In this document: in pieces, positions 24,701 to 31,887 of the stretch | How positions within the stretch are numbered: position 1 is the first letter of the stretch | How the letters are laid out: the number at the start of each line of letters is the position of its first letter | The notes under the pieces: model-generated | Told to the model about the DNA's origin: nothing | Databases searched by the model: none | Seen by the model: the letters and a program-made list of their open reading frames with translations, nothing else | Origin: Laspinema olomoucense D3b | Lineage (GTDB): Bacteria; Cyanobacteriota; Cyanobacteriia; Cyanobacteriales; Laspinemataceae | Reading direction: 5' to 3' | NCBI RefSeq assembly: GCF_025370785.1 | Contig: NZ_JAMXFA010000055.1 | Coordinates: 1 to 35,844 of the forward strand | DNA length: 35,844 bases | Made by a program: the position numbers and the translations under genes

Positions 24701-25448
24701 CTATCCTCTCCCCTAAATGGTCAGACTCGACCAAGTTAGCACTCTCTTGGGTAACGGCGATGGACGAGTCTTGGGAAGAAATTAAATGGAGCGTATGTAA
24801 CCAAAACCGCCGCAATACCCGCTCATCATTTTCTAGATCCACCGCTTCCAAACCGCAACAGTGAGGGACGGCTGTCGCCAGGGTTGAGCTTCTGAGCAAC
24901 TCAACGATCGCCTCTGGGTCGAACACAACTGATACTCTACTACGCTGCTCATTCCGTTCCTCAATGGCTGCAAATTCTTTCCCTGTGTGTGCTTGCTCCA
25001 GTTCCACTTGAATCCAGACATTCAGATGGGAACTCAGGGCCAGGATGCTCGTTTCCACTCCCCCCAGGGCAATCACCGGAACCGGCGCAAATCGTTGGGG
25101 CTTACCCAACGGATAGTTGGGCTGACTGGAAGCATTCGGCATCGATTGCACCTCCACTTCAGCTACGGAGAACCGGCTTGGCGTCATTCCCGTTTTTGCC
25201 GGATATGTCCCGACTCCAGATTCCACCTTCTCAGGAATCCTCTGCTCAGTTTTATACCAAATTTCTTGTAGGGTTTGACACCGTTCTAAATTGTCGCCCA
25301 CCACTAATAAAGCCCGTAACCACCCACTGCTTTCTAGGGCATGGCGGAACAGTTGAAATAAAGACAACAAATGTTCACCATCCAAATAGAGGATGATTTG
25401 GCTGGGTAAACGATGATTCATATTTATTTTAGAATTGGCAGTTTTCAT
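21774..25448 (-). CDS. Multi-sensor histidine kinase (PAS-GAF-GAF-PAS-HisKA-HATPase) with a bilin-type GAF
   Basis: This cytoplasmic sensor kinase has 1224 residues. An unrecognised N-terminal region (1-285) is followed by PAS (about 290-400), GAF (about 420-605), GAF (about 650-805), PAS (about 833-930), HisKA with H963 in TTSHELRTPLTAILGF, and HATPase with NAIKFTPEG near 1083, DTGIGI and GSGLGLAITRKLVELHGG near 1176. There is no receiver or membrane segment. The first GAF contains SDCHRKMLNQFQV with Cys513-His514, aligning with the chromophore Cys-His of phytochromes and cyanobacteriochromes, and WFPADCMP upstream resembles the phytochrome DIP region. Light sensing is therefore plausible but unproved. 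No response regulator adjoins it. The start is ATG 25448, with an ATG nine codons later as alternative. Confidence 0.92.
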   Translation of the reverse strand: MKTANSKINMNHRLPSQIILYLDGEHLLSLFQLFRHALESSGWLRALLVVGDNLERCQTLQEIWYKTEQRIPEKVESGVGTYPAKTGMTPSRFSVAEVEVQSMPNASSQPNYPLGKPQRFAPVPVIALGGVETSILALSSHLNVWIQVELEQAHTGKEFAAIEERNEQRSRVSVVFDPEAIVELLRSSTLATAVPHCCGLEAVDLENDERVLRRFWLHTLHLISSQDSSIAVTQESANLVESDHLGERIAQNRRFSWGREALRSPVTHKQTQDYIAPQSSWISFPNPGFDGVFWDCPTGIVYHSMDGGILKANPAFCQMTGYSPSQLRYLDSRAISHPEDFAALLRLIQQMVREGVKRQTLRQRYICANGSLLAAEVTLCLVGEEEDESYIMTFVTDLSDRARAEQEIQQRRSREMLLSRISAKIRSTFDLPTILKLGVQGLRQALDTDRALAFQFLADGSGVCIAEDVQTPYPSIKGQWFPADCMPLAHQDAYRNGRLGSIPDTQSAALSDCHRKMLNQFQVRSFMGVAIGRNKEDSIIPDNLGVRELPNSTGEIAEIDTNLLKSPSVSSLWGLLVVHHCHGPRQWTTDEKQLVQAVATQMAIAIEQANLVQQLRTYARELEDRVQQRTTTLARSLQFEQLIRHLTETLSSATDENSVISAAVQGIVETLGVDSCHALLWDEEQGVYQAQASFLNPLSEKALPIATRLDFNQLSPDCRTVLLQGELCVLEAVNCEEIGERPLPGDEKFHESPQNLFFQQTLVPIADDSGSLGALGIIQPQHKDFDGDEIELVKQVAKVCAIAIRQARLLRKEESSRLSADYFRSFLRQSSDIFVEYDTQLRYLSINAAGAAFFGLTREQIIGKTNRELSANAAEAIEPLLHHVYETGDRVLVSHEISFPIGNKTVETVYSPISDETGSIHRIIAIARDVSEFRHQWQRLQEQNQELAAINRLKEEFIATTSHELRTPLTAILGFSSVLLEESFGSLNGKQKIYLDRIHTSGQHLLSLINDILDLSRIEADRLELEPQLVYICDICQGLVSLIQERVANHGLQFQMEVDPSLECMVVDPRRLKQMLLNLLTNAIKFTPEGEVGLKIYRSSADETPEGWDEKSQAADKAISKPVRNTLTRHHDWIHFVVWDTGIGIDERDRPRLFSPFSQIDSSLTRKYQGSGLGLAITRKLVELHGGWISFRSHPNQGSTFSITLPLYESATEILLDALKNGSV

Positions 25449-26490
25449 AGTTTTAGAGAGAATTGGGCCGATTTGTTCAATTTGGGTTTTGACTAAGTTA
25501 ATGATTCCCTAACTGATCCGCAGTATTTAAAAGATTGCCCTAATGACTTTAAATGTAATGTTTCTTTACAAAAAAGAGTAAAATTTCACCCTAGACAATA
25601 AGCATAAAAGCTGGGGTAATCCCTCAACCTATTGTCAAAATAAGTTAACAAATTGTACCCACACAACCCACCCCTTTTACCCTTGCCCATCGTCTCGACT
25701 GTTGTCTACATGACCTAGGGACAGGGAAAAATGTTCAGGTTTGAGGCGATCGCCTCCGACACCATCATGCGAACCCACCTGAACCTTACGACCCCTACCA
25801 TCTTCTCCATCTTTACTGTACTCCATTTAGCCCCAATTAGAAGAAGTTGCCTGAAACAGGAGGGTATTTCTTATAATCTAGTGCAGGTCAAGGTTTAGGG
25901 TGTAGCAATCTCCTCAATTCATGGCACTACAGTTCACCTTCCCAAGTCGTCATCTGTCCGATGAGTTGTTTTCCCCACCCTTTCGGGACTTTCCCCTTCT
26001 TGAAAGCGGCGATCGCATTGCCATCAGTCTAGCAACCCCGATATGCTGGTCGTGATCACACTGACTCCAAAAGCGGCAAGGAGTGGACCAAGTTACTACC
26101 TGATAGAGTCAAGTAGATTCTCCGATTCCTTGATCCACTCCCCAGCCTAGAACCATTCGGGCTTCTCATTGTACTAGAAACTTGCAGGATTTTACCATTC
26201 CGCTCCCTCCTTTCCATCGGACTGCTCGCCACAATTTTTTGCTGAAGCAATGCTCATATCTATTTAGGGCTACCTTAAGTCCGTCAATGACATTTCTTTG
26301 CCCCAGCTTCTCTCCTATAAACCCCTCCTATAAACCCATCTATAGCAGTCTTAAATCCTCTTAAATCCGGTACTGAACAGCACAAAACCTATTTGTAAGC
26401 GCAGGGCTTTTGTGTTCCAAGCCTGCCTACCCTTCACTTAAGAAAAAACCCCGACTTTCCACCCCAATTGGCTAGGGATTGTGTCATAAT

Positions 26491-26530
26491 TCCCATGTTG
26501 AAACATGGGAAGGGGGAGCATCTTGCTCCC
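26491..26530. repeat. Two adjacent strong hairpins
   Basis: TCCCATGTT (26491-26499) and AACATGGGA (26502-26510) form a 9-bp stem with a two-base gap. Immediately after, GGGAGCA (26514-26520) and TGCTCCC (26524-26530) form a 7-bp stem around TCT. Tandem hairpins like this are seen at IS200/IS605-type ends and REP elements. No transposase is intact nearby. Confidence 0.55.
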
Positions 26531-26623
26531 TGGCTTTATTACCAATCATTTAAGGTTGCTCTAGCCTCTAGTGCAGTCGGAAACTATCCAAAAGGTTTAC
26601 TGAGAACTGATCCGGATGATGCA

Positions 26624-26779
26624 AACCCACCTGTACTTTGGCTTAGGGGGTGAGTACAGCAGCCCGGAGACCAACTGGAGTGGGTTACAAAATATAAGTA
26701 GGGTCGTATCAACAGGGTCGGCCAAAACCTACACCCAGGCAGGGAGAGGCTATCCGGACGGAACCTCTCCTACCTGGGT
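26624..26779 (+). other. Candidate structured RNA or element end with nested stems
   Basis: AACCCAC (26624-26630) pairs with GTGGGTT (26680-26686), enclosing CTGTAC (26631-26636) with GTACAG (26654-26659). Further on, ACCCAGG (26733-26739) with CCTGGGT (26773-26779) encloses GGAGAGG (26743-26749) with CCTCTCC (26764-26770). Two multi-stem domains within 160 bp of non-coding DNA are unusual. No riboswitch or ribozyme class was recognised, and the strand is a guess. Confidence 0.3.
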
Positions 26780-27103
26780 AAAGAGTAAATAAATCTTTGA
26801 CCAGCGGATTTGCTATAAGTCTCCGGTAGAAAGCAATCGTCAGAAAGGGTCAAAGTGTTGTATCTCACGCTTGAGCAAAATGGGTAGAGTGACGAGTCCC
26901 AGATTTGGGATTAGACGTCTTGCAAAATAATTTTAGGCTAGGCTAGAACCTTTGACCCCTTGTCGATGGCTGGTACAATCCTAACTCAACCCACTGGTCA
27001 TTAGCCCATTCATTCCACCTGTCACCTAAAATCGACTAGACTTTCCAGCAGAACCCATATTTTTTTCGTAAGAGGTCTGTAGAGTTCGCCAGGGAACTAA
27101 GAT

Positions 27104-27532
27104 CTATAATTGTTCTTTAAAAGAACCCGGTTGTTCAGCGGGTTTTTGAGTGTACCACCAAGCCCAAGCAATTAGGACAGCCTGAAAAGGCAGTCTAGCC
27201 CAGTAAAGCCAAGGATGATGAGGAATACCTTCAATGGGAATACTATTAAGCGCCTGATTGATATTAGCGGGAAAAACCGCGACAAACAGAGCAATCAGTC
27301 CCCAGGCAGCCGCAACGCTTACAAAGGGAATCAGTAAGCCAATTCCTCCTAAAATCTCGAAAAACCCACTAATGTAGACCAACTCAGTCGGGTAAGGTAA
27401 TTGAGGCGGCACAATTCTGACATATTGATCGGGTGTAGTAAAGTGTGTAATGCCTACTACGATGATAGCCACCGCTAAGACAACCCGGAGAATTTCTTTA
27501 AGCAGATTGGGCGTGTTGTTGTTTGAAGTCAT
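27104..27532 (-). CDS. DoxX-family membrane protein
   Basis: This small integral membrane protein of about 142 residues belongs to the DoxX family. Hydrophobic helices are visible at VVLAVAIIVVGITHF, LVYISGFFEILGGIGLLIPF, AAAWGLIALFVAVF and the C-terminal AVLIAWAWWYTQ segment, giving four membrane spans. The family signature G-x-x-H-F near the first helix and the GxxEILGGIGLL second helix are present. DoxX proteins are linked to redox or quinone-related functions in some bacteria, but the role here is unknown. I chose ATG 27532; the longest frame opens with a GTG at 27556 and adds eight residues. It is divergent from the DUF72 gene. Confidence 0.85.
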   Translation of the reverse strand: MTSNNNTPNLLKEILRVVLAVAIIVVGITHFTTPDQYVRIVPPQLPYPTELVYISGFFEILGGIGLLIPFVSVAAAWGLIALFVAVFPANINQALNSIPIEGIPHHPWLYWARLPFQAVLIAWAWWYTQKPAEQPGSFKEQL

Positions 27533-27886
27533 AGCGTCAAAGAGAGAACTTAACACAACCGTAGCAATCTCTGTTTATCCTTACCTCTACCTTGAGTATT
27601 ATTACAGAGCGCACCAAAATGGTAGAGGTCTCTAAGAGACTCCCCACCTGTATCTAGCTACTCTGTAAGGGTGGTAGTTGTGTCGGAGGCGGGGGAGGCG
27701 AAGTTCAATCAACCGGGTTAAAGTGGAGGGGATAGGCGAGGGATGAAGAGTTTCCGCAGCAGCTTGAAGTAAGAACAAGGGAGCGATCGCTTGTTCTTAT
27801 GCAGCCCGTCACCATCGGAATGCCCTTCCATAAAAAAAGTAAAAGTTTAAAATTGACATACAACAATTTGCGTTGGAGTAAAGGCA
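27533..27886. promoter_or_regulatory. Divergent intergenic region between doxX-like and DUF72 genes with a 10-bp hairpin
   Basis: The region holds TAAGAACAAG (27770-27779) and CTTGTTCTTA (27790-27799), a perfect 10-bp stem whose loop contains most of a HIP1 octamer. It lies 88 bp upstream of the DUF72 start. It may be an operator or an RNA hairpin in the DUF72 leader. No other feature is visible; a 60-codon minus-strand frame across it is a shadow. Confidence 0.45.
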
Positions 27887-28624
27887 ATGACCGTTTGCAT
27901 CGGCACTTCAGGTTGGAGTTACGACCATTGGGAAGGTGTGCTTTATCCCTACCAGTTAGCGGCGCGTTCCCGGCTTGATTACTACATTCAGCACTATCAA
28001 ACTGTGGAAGTTAACAGCACTTACTATCGATGGCCCCAGGATGCAGCTTTTACTAACTGGCAGCGCCGCCTCCCCGAAGGATTTCTGATGACTGTAAAAG
28101 CGCCCCGTGGGTTAACGCACTCCCAGCGTCTTTACTCCCCAGAAAACTGGCTGACGCGGATAGGCAGGGGACTCGAATGCCTGGGCGATCGCCTGGGTAT
28201 TCTGCTTGTCCAGCTTCCTCCCAAGTTCGGCTGCGACTTGCCCCGCCTAACCTACTTTCTGGAGCAAATACCCCCCTGGATAAAAGTAGCGATCGAATTC
28301 CGACACCCAAGCTGGCACATAGAAGAGGTATTTTTGCTCCTAGAGCGCTTTGGAGTAGCTTACTGCGTGATGAGCGGAGCCAACCTGCCTTGCATCCTCC
28401 GGGCGACAGCGCCTTTCGTATATGTACGGCTTCATGGCCCTGATCCCCACTCCCTCTACGGCGGCTCCTACTCAGATGAGGATTTGTCCTGGTGGGCTTC
28501 GCGTCTTGGCGAGTGGGAAAGTCAGGGGCACAGCGCCTTCGTCTACTTCAATAACGACGGCGGCGGAAATGCCGTGAGGAATGCTTCTACGTTAAAAACT
28601 TTTTTGGAGAATGGGATTTTTTGA
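27887..28624 (+). CDS. DUF72 family protein (TIM-barrel-like)
   Basis: This 245-residue protein is a typical DUF72 (YecE-like) member. The N-terminus is VCIGTSGWSYDHWEGVLYP, followed by YYIQHYQTVEVNSTYYRWP, FLMTVKAPRGLTHSQRL, LGILLVQLPPKF, VAIEFRHPSWH and, near the C-terminus, VYVRLHGP and SAFVYFNNDGGGNAVRNA. These are the family's conserved strand ends, including Asn, His and Arg residues. The biochemical function of DUF72 is not established. It has no signal peptide. ATG 27887 is supported by GGAG eight bases upstream. It appears monocistronic. Confidence 0.93.
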   Translation: MTVCIGTSGWSYDHWEGVLYPYQLAARSRLDYYIQHYQTVEVNSTYYRWPQDAAFTNWQRRLPEGFLMTVKAPRGLTHSQRLYSPENWLTRIGRGLECLGDRLGILLVQLPPKFGCDLPRLTYFLEQIPPWIKVAIEFRHPSWHIEEVFLLLERFGVAYCVMSGANLPCILRATAPFVYVRLHGPDPHSLYGGSYSDEDLSWWASRLGEWESQGHSAFVYFNNDGGGNAVRNASTLKTFLENGIF

Positions 28625-29078
28625 AAAGTTTATTTTTTACATTTTTACTCCTAAAAAGCCACAATAAAAATAAAAATGGGAGGTTGTAGGCTTTACAAAA
28701 AAAATAGAATCGAGATTCCTTTTTTGAAAAAAAGAGGTAGTAAAAATATTAATTAATAAGCTTCTTAAAATCTGGAAATTTTTGTTAAGTGGTTTTCAAA
28801 ATCTTCGCCGCCGTTAGGGGAGCATCTCAACTTAGAACATTTCACCCCCATCCCCTTGCTAAGGGGATGGGGGCAGGGGGGTGAGGTCAGGCTTTCGTGC
28901 CGTTCCGGAGATGATTCCGCCGTTAGGGTCTCCGTTGTAATGGTTTGTCAGCACTTTACAATTAGGAGCTAGAGCTGGGAGCTAAAATTTCGTAACTTTA
29001 AATTATAACAGAGATTTTTTTTCCAGAGGGCTATTAAAAATCCTTCGTCCTGAACTCCTAATCAGCAGTGAGCGAGTA
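28625..29078. other. 454-bp AT-rich intergenic region with a REP-type insertion
   Basis: The first 180 bp are very AT-rich without a gene. The middle carries a long palindrome flanked by 12-bp direct repeats (28808-28928). The last 120 bp are AT-rich, leading to the convergent PstS-like gene. No clear T-run terminator was identified for either gene. Confidence 0.45.
28808..28928. repeat. REP-type palindrome flanked by 12-bp direct repeats
   Basis: CCGCCGTTAGGG occurs at 28808-28819 and again at 28917-28928. Between them, CCCCCATCCCCTT (28845-28857) and AAGGGGATGGGGG (28861-28873) form a perfect 13-bp stem around GCT, followed by a G-run. The palindrome resembles a widespread cyanobacterial repeat (from memory). 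The flanking repeats could be a target duplication or older direct repeats. Confidence 0.7.
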
Positions 29079-30143
29079 TTAACGAATCCTCACAAAACCA
29101 GCTTGTTCGATTAAGGCTTGTCCCTGTTCTGTGAGGAGGAGTGCAGCATAGGCTTCGGCGAGTTGTTGGTCAATTTGACCGTTTTCTTTGATGATCACAA
29201 ATAAGCGGCGAGTGAGGGGATATTCTCCACTTTGAAAGGCTGCGGCATTGAGTTGATTTCGCCGGTTTGGACAATCTTGGGGGGGGACGAAGGGTTCTCG
29301 ATAGGGAGGAATGAGGCGATCGCTTTTTCCGGCGATCGCAATGGGGGTGACGCTACATTGTCCGACAATCTCTGGGGCCGAAGCATAGTAAATTCCCCCC
29401 AGACGACTGCCCACTTCTCGTAATGCTAGGGTTGTGCTAGGCATAAACTGCACATTGCTCCCAAATGCCTCCCCACCCATCACATTCTGCATAAAAAATT
29501 CAATTGTGCCACTGTTTTCCGGACGGCGAGAATAGGGGACAATCTCTACATCGGGTCCTCCCACTTGACTCCAATTCCAGATAGCCCCTGTATAAATTTC
29601 TTTAAGTTGAGTTAAGGTTAATCCAGGAATATTTAAGTCTGGATTGACTGCTACTGCAATTCCATCCAGGGCGACTGGAATCGCTTTTAGAGTAAATCCT
29701 AACTGTTGCGCTTTCTGCTGTTCTTCCTCTCTAATTGAGCGAGAGGATTGAGCAAAAACTAGCTGATTATCTAACATCATTTCAATTCCGGTCCCAGAAC
29801 CAGAGGGTCTCGTCGGATGCTGGGTATAGCGCAATTTAAACTGAGGCAAAACCATTTGAATCACCGGATCTACGGTTCCCCGAATCGGTGCCCACGTGGT
29901 GCTGCCGCCATAAGTTGCTAGTCCCGAGGGCAGGTTGGAAACTTCGGCAAAACTGCCAATTCTAGCCTCAGGATCGAATCGATAGGGGGCTTGGGATGGA
30001 GAGGAAGTCCCTTCCAATGGTAAATTATCCGCTGCAAAGGGTGTGCCGAATCCTCGGATTAAGCCCCAAATAATTCCCCCGGCTAAACTGACGGTAACTA
30101 GGACGGTTAAGACTAAAATTGTTGTTTCGTTTTTCAATGACAT
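29079..30143 (-). CDS. PstS-like phosphate-type periplasmic binding protein, membrane-anchored
   Basis: This 354-residue protein has an N-terminal membrane helix (residues 7-30, ILVLTVLVTVSLAGGIIWGL) and then a PstS-type binding fold. It shows TYGGSTTWAPIRG near residue 78, RPSGSGTGIEMM, the FAQSSRSIREEE block, KEIYTGAIWNWSQVGG, a RPENSGTIEFFMQNVMG loop and a C-terminal LTEQGQALIEQAGFV. The GGSTT and SGT motifs are the oxyanion-binding positions in PstS. No lipobox cysteine is seen, so it is likely anchored by the helix. No pst permease genes are nearby. It lies 244 bp downstream of a Ser/Thr kinase on the same strand, a pairing I recall from other cyanobacteria, so it may serve sensing rather than transport. 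Confidence 0.87.
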   Translation of the reverse strand: MSLKNETTILVLTVLVTVSLAGGIIWGLIRGFGTPFAADNLPLEGTSSPSQAPYRFDPEARIGSFAEVSNLPSGLATYGGSTTWAPIRGTVDPVIQMVLPQFKLRYTQHPTRPSGSGTGIEMMLDNQLVFAQSSRSIREEEQQKAQQLGFTLKAIPVALDGIAVAVNPDLNIPGLTLTQLKEIYTGAIWNWSQVGGPDVEIVPYSRRPENSGTIEFFMQNVMGGEAFGSNVQFMPSTTLALREVGSRLGGIYYASAPEIVGQCSVTPIAIAGKSDRLIPPYREPFVPPQDCPNRRNQLNAAAFQSGEYPLTRRLFVIIKENGQIDQQLAEAYAALLLTEQGQALIEQAGFVRIR

Positions 30144-30387
30144 TGCTAATAATTAAATTGGGCTGAGGTGGAAGGCGGGAGTCAGATAAAGTGAGTAGGG
30201 TTTCCCTGGCTGAGGGTAGATGTCCATCATATAATTACACCAATTGCTATTTACAAATAAGAGCTTCAAGGGTTGAGGGTTGATTTGATTATTTTTTAAT
30301 TTCAATTAAAACAAAATTTGGTGGTTTAAAGCAGGTAAGTGTTTTTGTCTTAACGAGGGTAGGGGTATTAATTTTAGGGTAAATGGA

Positions 30388-31788
30388 TTATAATACTCTA
30401 GCGATTAATTTAGAAACTAGCCGGAATAGGGCGGTAAATGCGACTGCACAACAACTGGCAAAAATTGGAATAAATAAGATAGCTTCCCAGAAAAATGCCT
30501 GATTAAAAGTGGGAATGAAGAAGACAATTCCCAAGGTAACCAGGGCGAGGATGAGTAAATCATACTTTTCAATAAAGCGACGATGTTGAACAAAAATCAG
30601 GGCAGTTAATATCAGTAACCAGGCGATCGCGGCGATCGCTGGTGCTAATCCCAAACTTTGTAACAGGATTAACAGTAGGCCCCCTTCAAATCCGGTAAAG
30701 GCTGCTCCTCGTAAGACTTCTAGGGTGGAGAAGTGGGGGGACCGCCATTGAGATGGGGAGGATGGGGGGGATGGGGAGGATGGGGAGGATGGGGGGGATG
30801 GGGAGGATGGGGGGGAAATGGGGGAGTGGGAGGTATAATTGAGGGCGGTTAGGACTTCTTGGGCGGATTGGAAGCGCTGACTGGGGGTAGAGAGGAGGAG
30901 GCGGTCCAAAATATTGGCGAAGCGATCGCTCACAGTAGCTTGAGTTCGCCAATTCCATTCATTGCTGTAGGCATCGAATAACTCCTGGGGTTCTTTGCCG
31001 GTGAGTAACATAATGCAAGTCACCGCCAAGGCATATAAATCCGTTGAGGGGAATACGGTGCGCCCTGCCATTTGTTCTGGAGGAGCAAACCCCATTGAAT
31101 AAATGCCGGTGGAGCGTCCAGTGCTAGTCACGCCGGGGGCTTGGGTTACTTGTTTGACTGCCCCAAAATCTAATAAATAGAGGCGACCATTGGTTTTTGA
31201 CCGCATGATATTCGAGGGTTTGATATCTCGATGAATCGTGTCATTTTCATGAACAAAGGAAAGAATTTTTAGAATTTCTACAAACACTTCTTGGACTTGT
31301 TCCTCGGTGAAATTTCCTGTAGATTTTAATTCTTCTTGGAGATTTTGACCTTCAATAAACTCCTGAACTAAATAAAAAAATTGGTCTTTTTTGCCGGGAA
31401 CTGGGCTAGAAATTTCTAGGGGAAAAAACGCCATTAAATCAGGGATTTGGGGGTGTTTGTTGCCGAGGCGATCGAGGACTTCAGCCTCCCGTTCAAAGAG
31501 GGTATGGGCGATCGCCAACTGTTGGGGACCCAGATCCCCCGCCGGTTGAAATTGCTTGACTACACAGGTTCGCATTGCCGGGGTGCGGCGATCGCGAGCC
31601 AGAAAAGCTGCCCCAAAGCCCCCTTGACCCAGTAAACGCACGGGGAGATACCGACCATCTAAAATCAACGGCATCCCACAAGTCGTACAAAATTTTTGCT
31701 GGATCGTTTTGAGGGTCGTCGCATCATCAAGATCTGCAAAACTATTTTGAGGCCGCAAGCAACCCGGACGAGTGCAGTAAATTTCCAT
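30388..31788 (-). CDS. Four-cysteine Ser/Thr protein kinase with C-terminal membrane helices
   Basis: This is a 466-residue Hanks-type kinase. An N-terminal zinc-binding-like module has Cys5, Cys10, Cys34 and Cys37 (IYCTRPGC; FCTTCGMP). The kinase domain (about 45-310) has a GQGGFGAAF glycine loop, a VVKQF lysine, HRDIKPSN catalytic loop, LLDFGAVK metal-binding DFG and a GFAPPEQM APE-like motif, so it should be active. A Ser/Pro-rich linker at about 319-352 is encoded by the G-rich minisatellite. Three or four hydrophobic helices follow (LLLILLQSLGLAPAIAAIAW, LLILALVTLGIVFFIP and others), anchoring the kinase with its catalytic part in the cytoplasm. ATG 31788. Substrates are unknown; the neighbouring PstS-like protein is a possible partner. 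Confidence 0.93.
   Translation of the reverse strand: MEIYCTRPGCLRPQNSFADLDDATTLKTIQQKFCTTCGMPLILDGRYLPVRLLGQGGFGAAFLARDRRTPAMRTCVVKQFQPAGDLGPQQLAIAHTLFEREAEVLDRLGNKHPQIPDLMAFFPLEISSPVPGKKDQFFYLVQEFIEGQNLQEELKSTGNFTEEQVQEVFVEILKILSFVHENDTIHRDIKPSNIMRSKTNGRLYLLDFGAVKQVTQAPGVTSTGRSTGIYSMGFAPPEQMAGRTVFPSTDLYALAVTCIMLLTGKEPQELFDAYSNEWNWRTQATVSDRFANILDRLLLSTPSQRFQSAQEVLTALNYTSHSPISPPSSPSPPSSPSSPSPPSSPSQWRSPHFSTLEVLRGAAFTGFEGGLLLILLQSLGLAPAIAAIAWLLILTALIFVQHRRFIEKYDLLILALVTLGIVFFIPTFNQAFFWEAILFIPIFASCCAVAFTALFRLVSKLIARVL
30727..30830. repeat. G-rich minisatellite inside the Ser/Thr kinase gene
   Basis: On the plus strand, GGAGAAGT and GGGGGACCGCCATTGAGA (30736-30753) precede units of 9 bp, GGGGAGGAT and GGGGGGGAT. 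Read on the coding strand they give a PPSSPSPP-type linker followed by SQWRSPHFS. The 18-bp flank is identical to 16507-16524. The 9-bp period keeps the kinase frame open. Confidence 0.85.
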
Positions 31789-31813
31789 ATCAAATGCCGT
31801 AAGTTTAACGAAC

Positions 31814-31878
31814 AGATTTTAGATTTCAGATGCTAGATTTGATTGAGCCGCGTTGTCCAATCGGGTCATCTAAAATCT
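31814..31878. repeat. Inverted repeat in the rbcR-kinase gap
   Basis: AGATTTTAGAT (31814-31824) and ATCTAAAATCT (31868-31878) are perfect reverse complements separated by 43 bp. They fill the 99-bp gap upstream of the kinase and downstream of rbcR. They may form a transcript end for rbcR or be a dispersed AT-rich repeat. Confidence 0.45.
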
Positions 31879-31887
31879 AAAACCTGT

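Larger units (their letters stand above)
25449..27103. other. 1.65-kb stretch without an intact gene
   Basis: The kinase promoter should lie within 25449-25650, which is AT-rich. From about 25900 the DNA has short coding-like fragments: on the minus strand near 25920-26020 one reads GNAIAAFKKGKVPKGWGKQL before a stop. None is a recognisable gene. The segment 26491-26779 contains several strong hairpins and looks like structured RNA or transposon-end DNA. A 61-codon plus-strand frame at 26468-26653 follows these hairpins and is not convincing. Confidence 0.45.

Noticed and set aside
26468-26653. 61-codon plus-strand ORF in the gene desert
   Set aside because: It starts at TTG, runs through two strong hairpins and matches no family I recognise. 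I treated the region as structured non-coding DNA.
31814-31878. Intrinsic terminator for rbcR
   Set aside because: The arms are perfect, but the loop is 43 bases and no T-run follows on the rbcR strand, so I kept it only as an inverted repeat.
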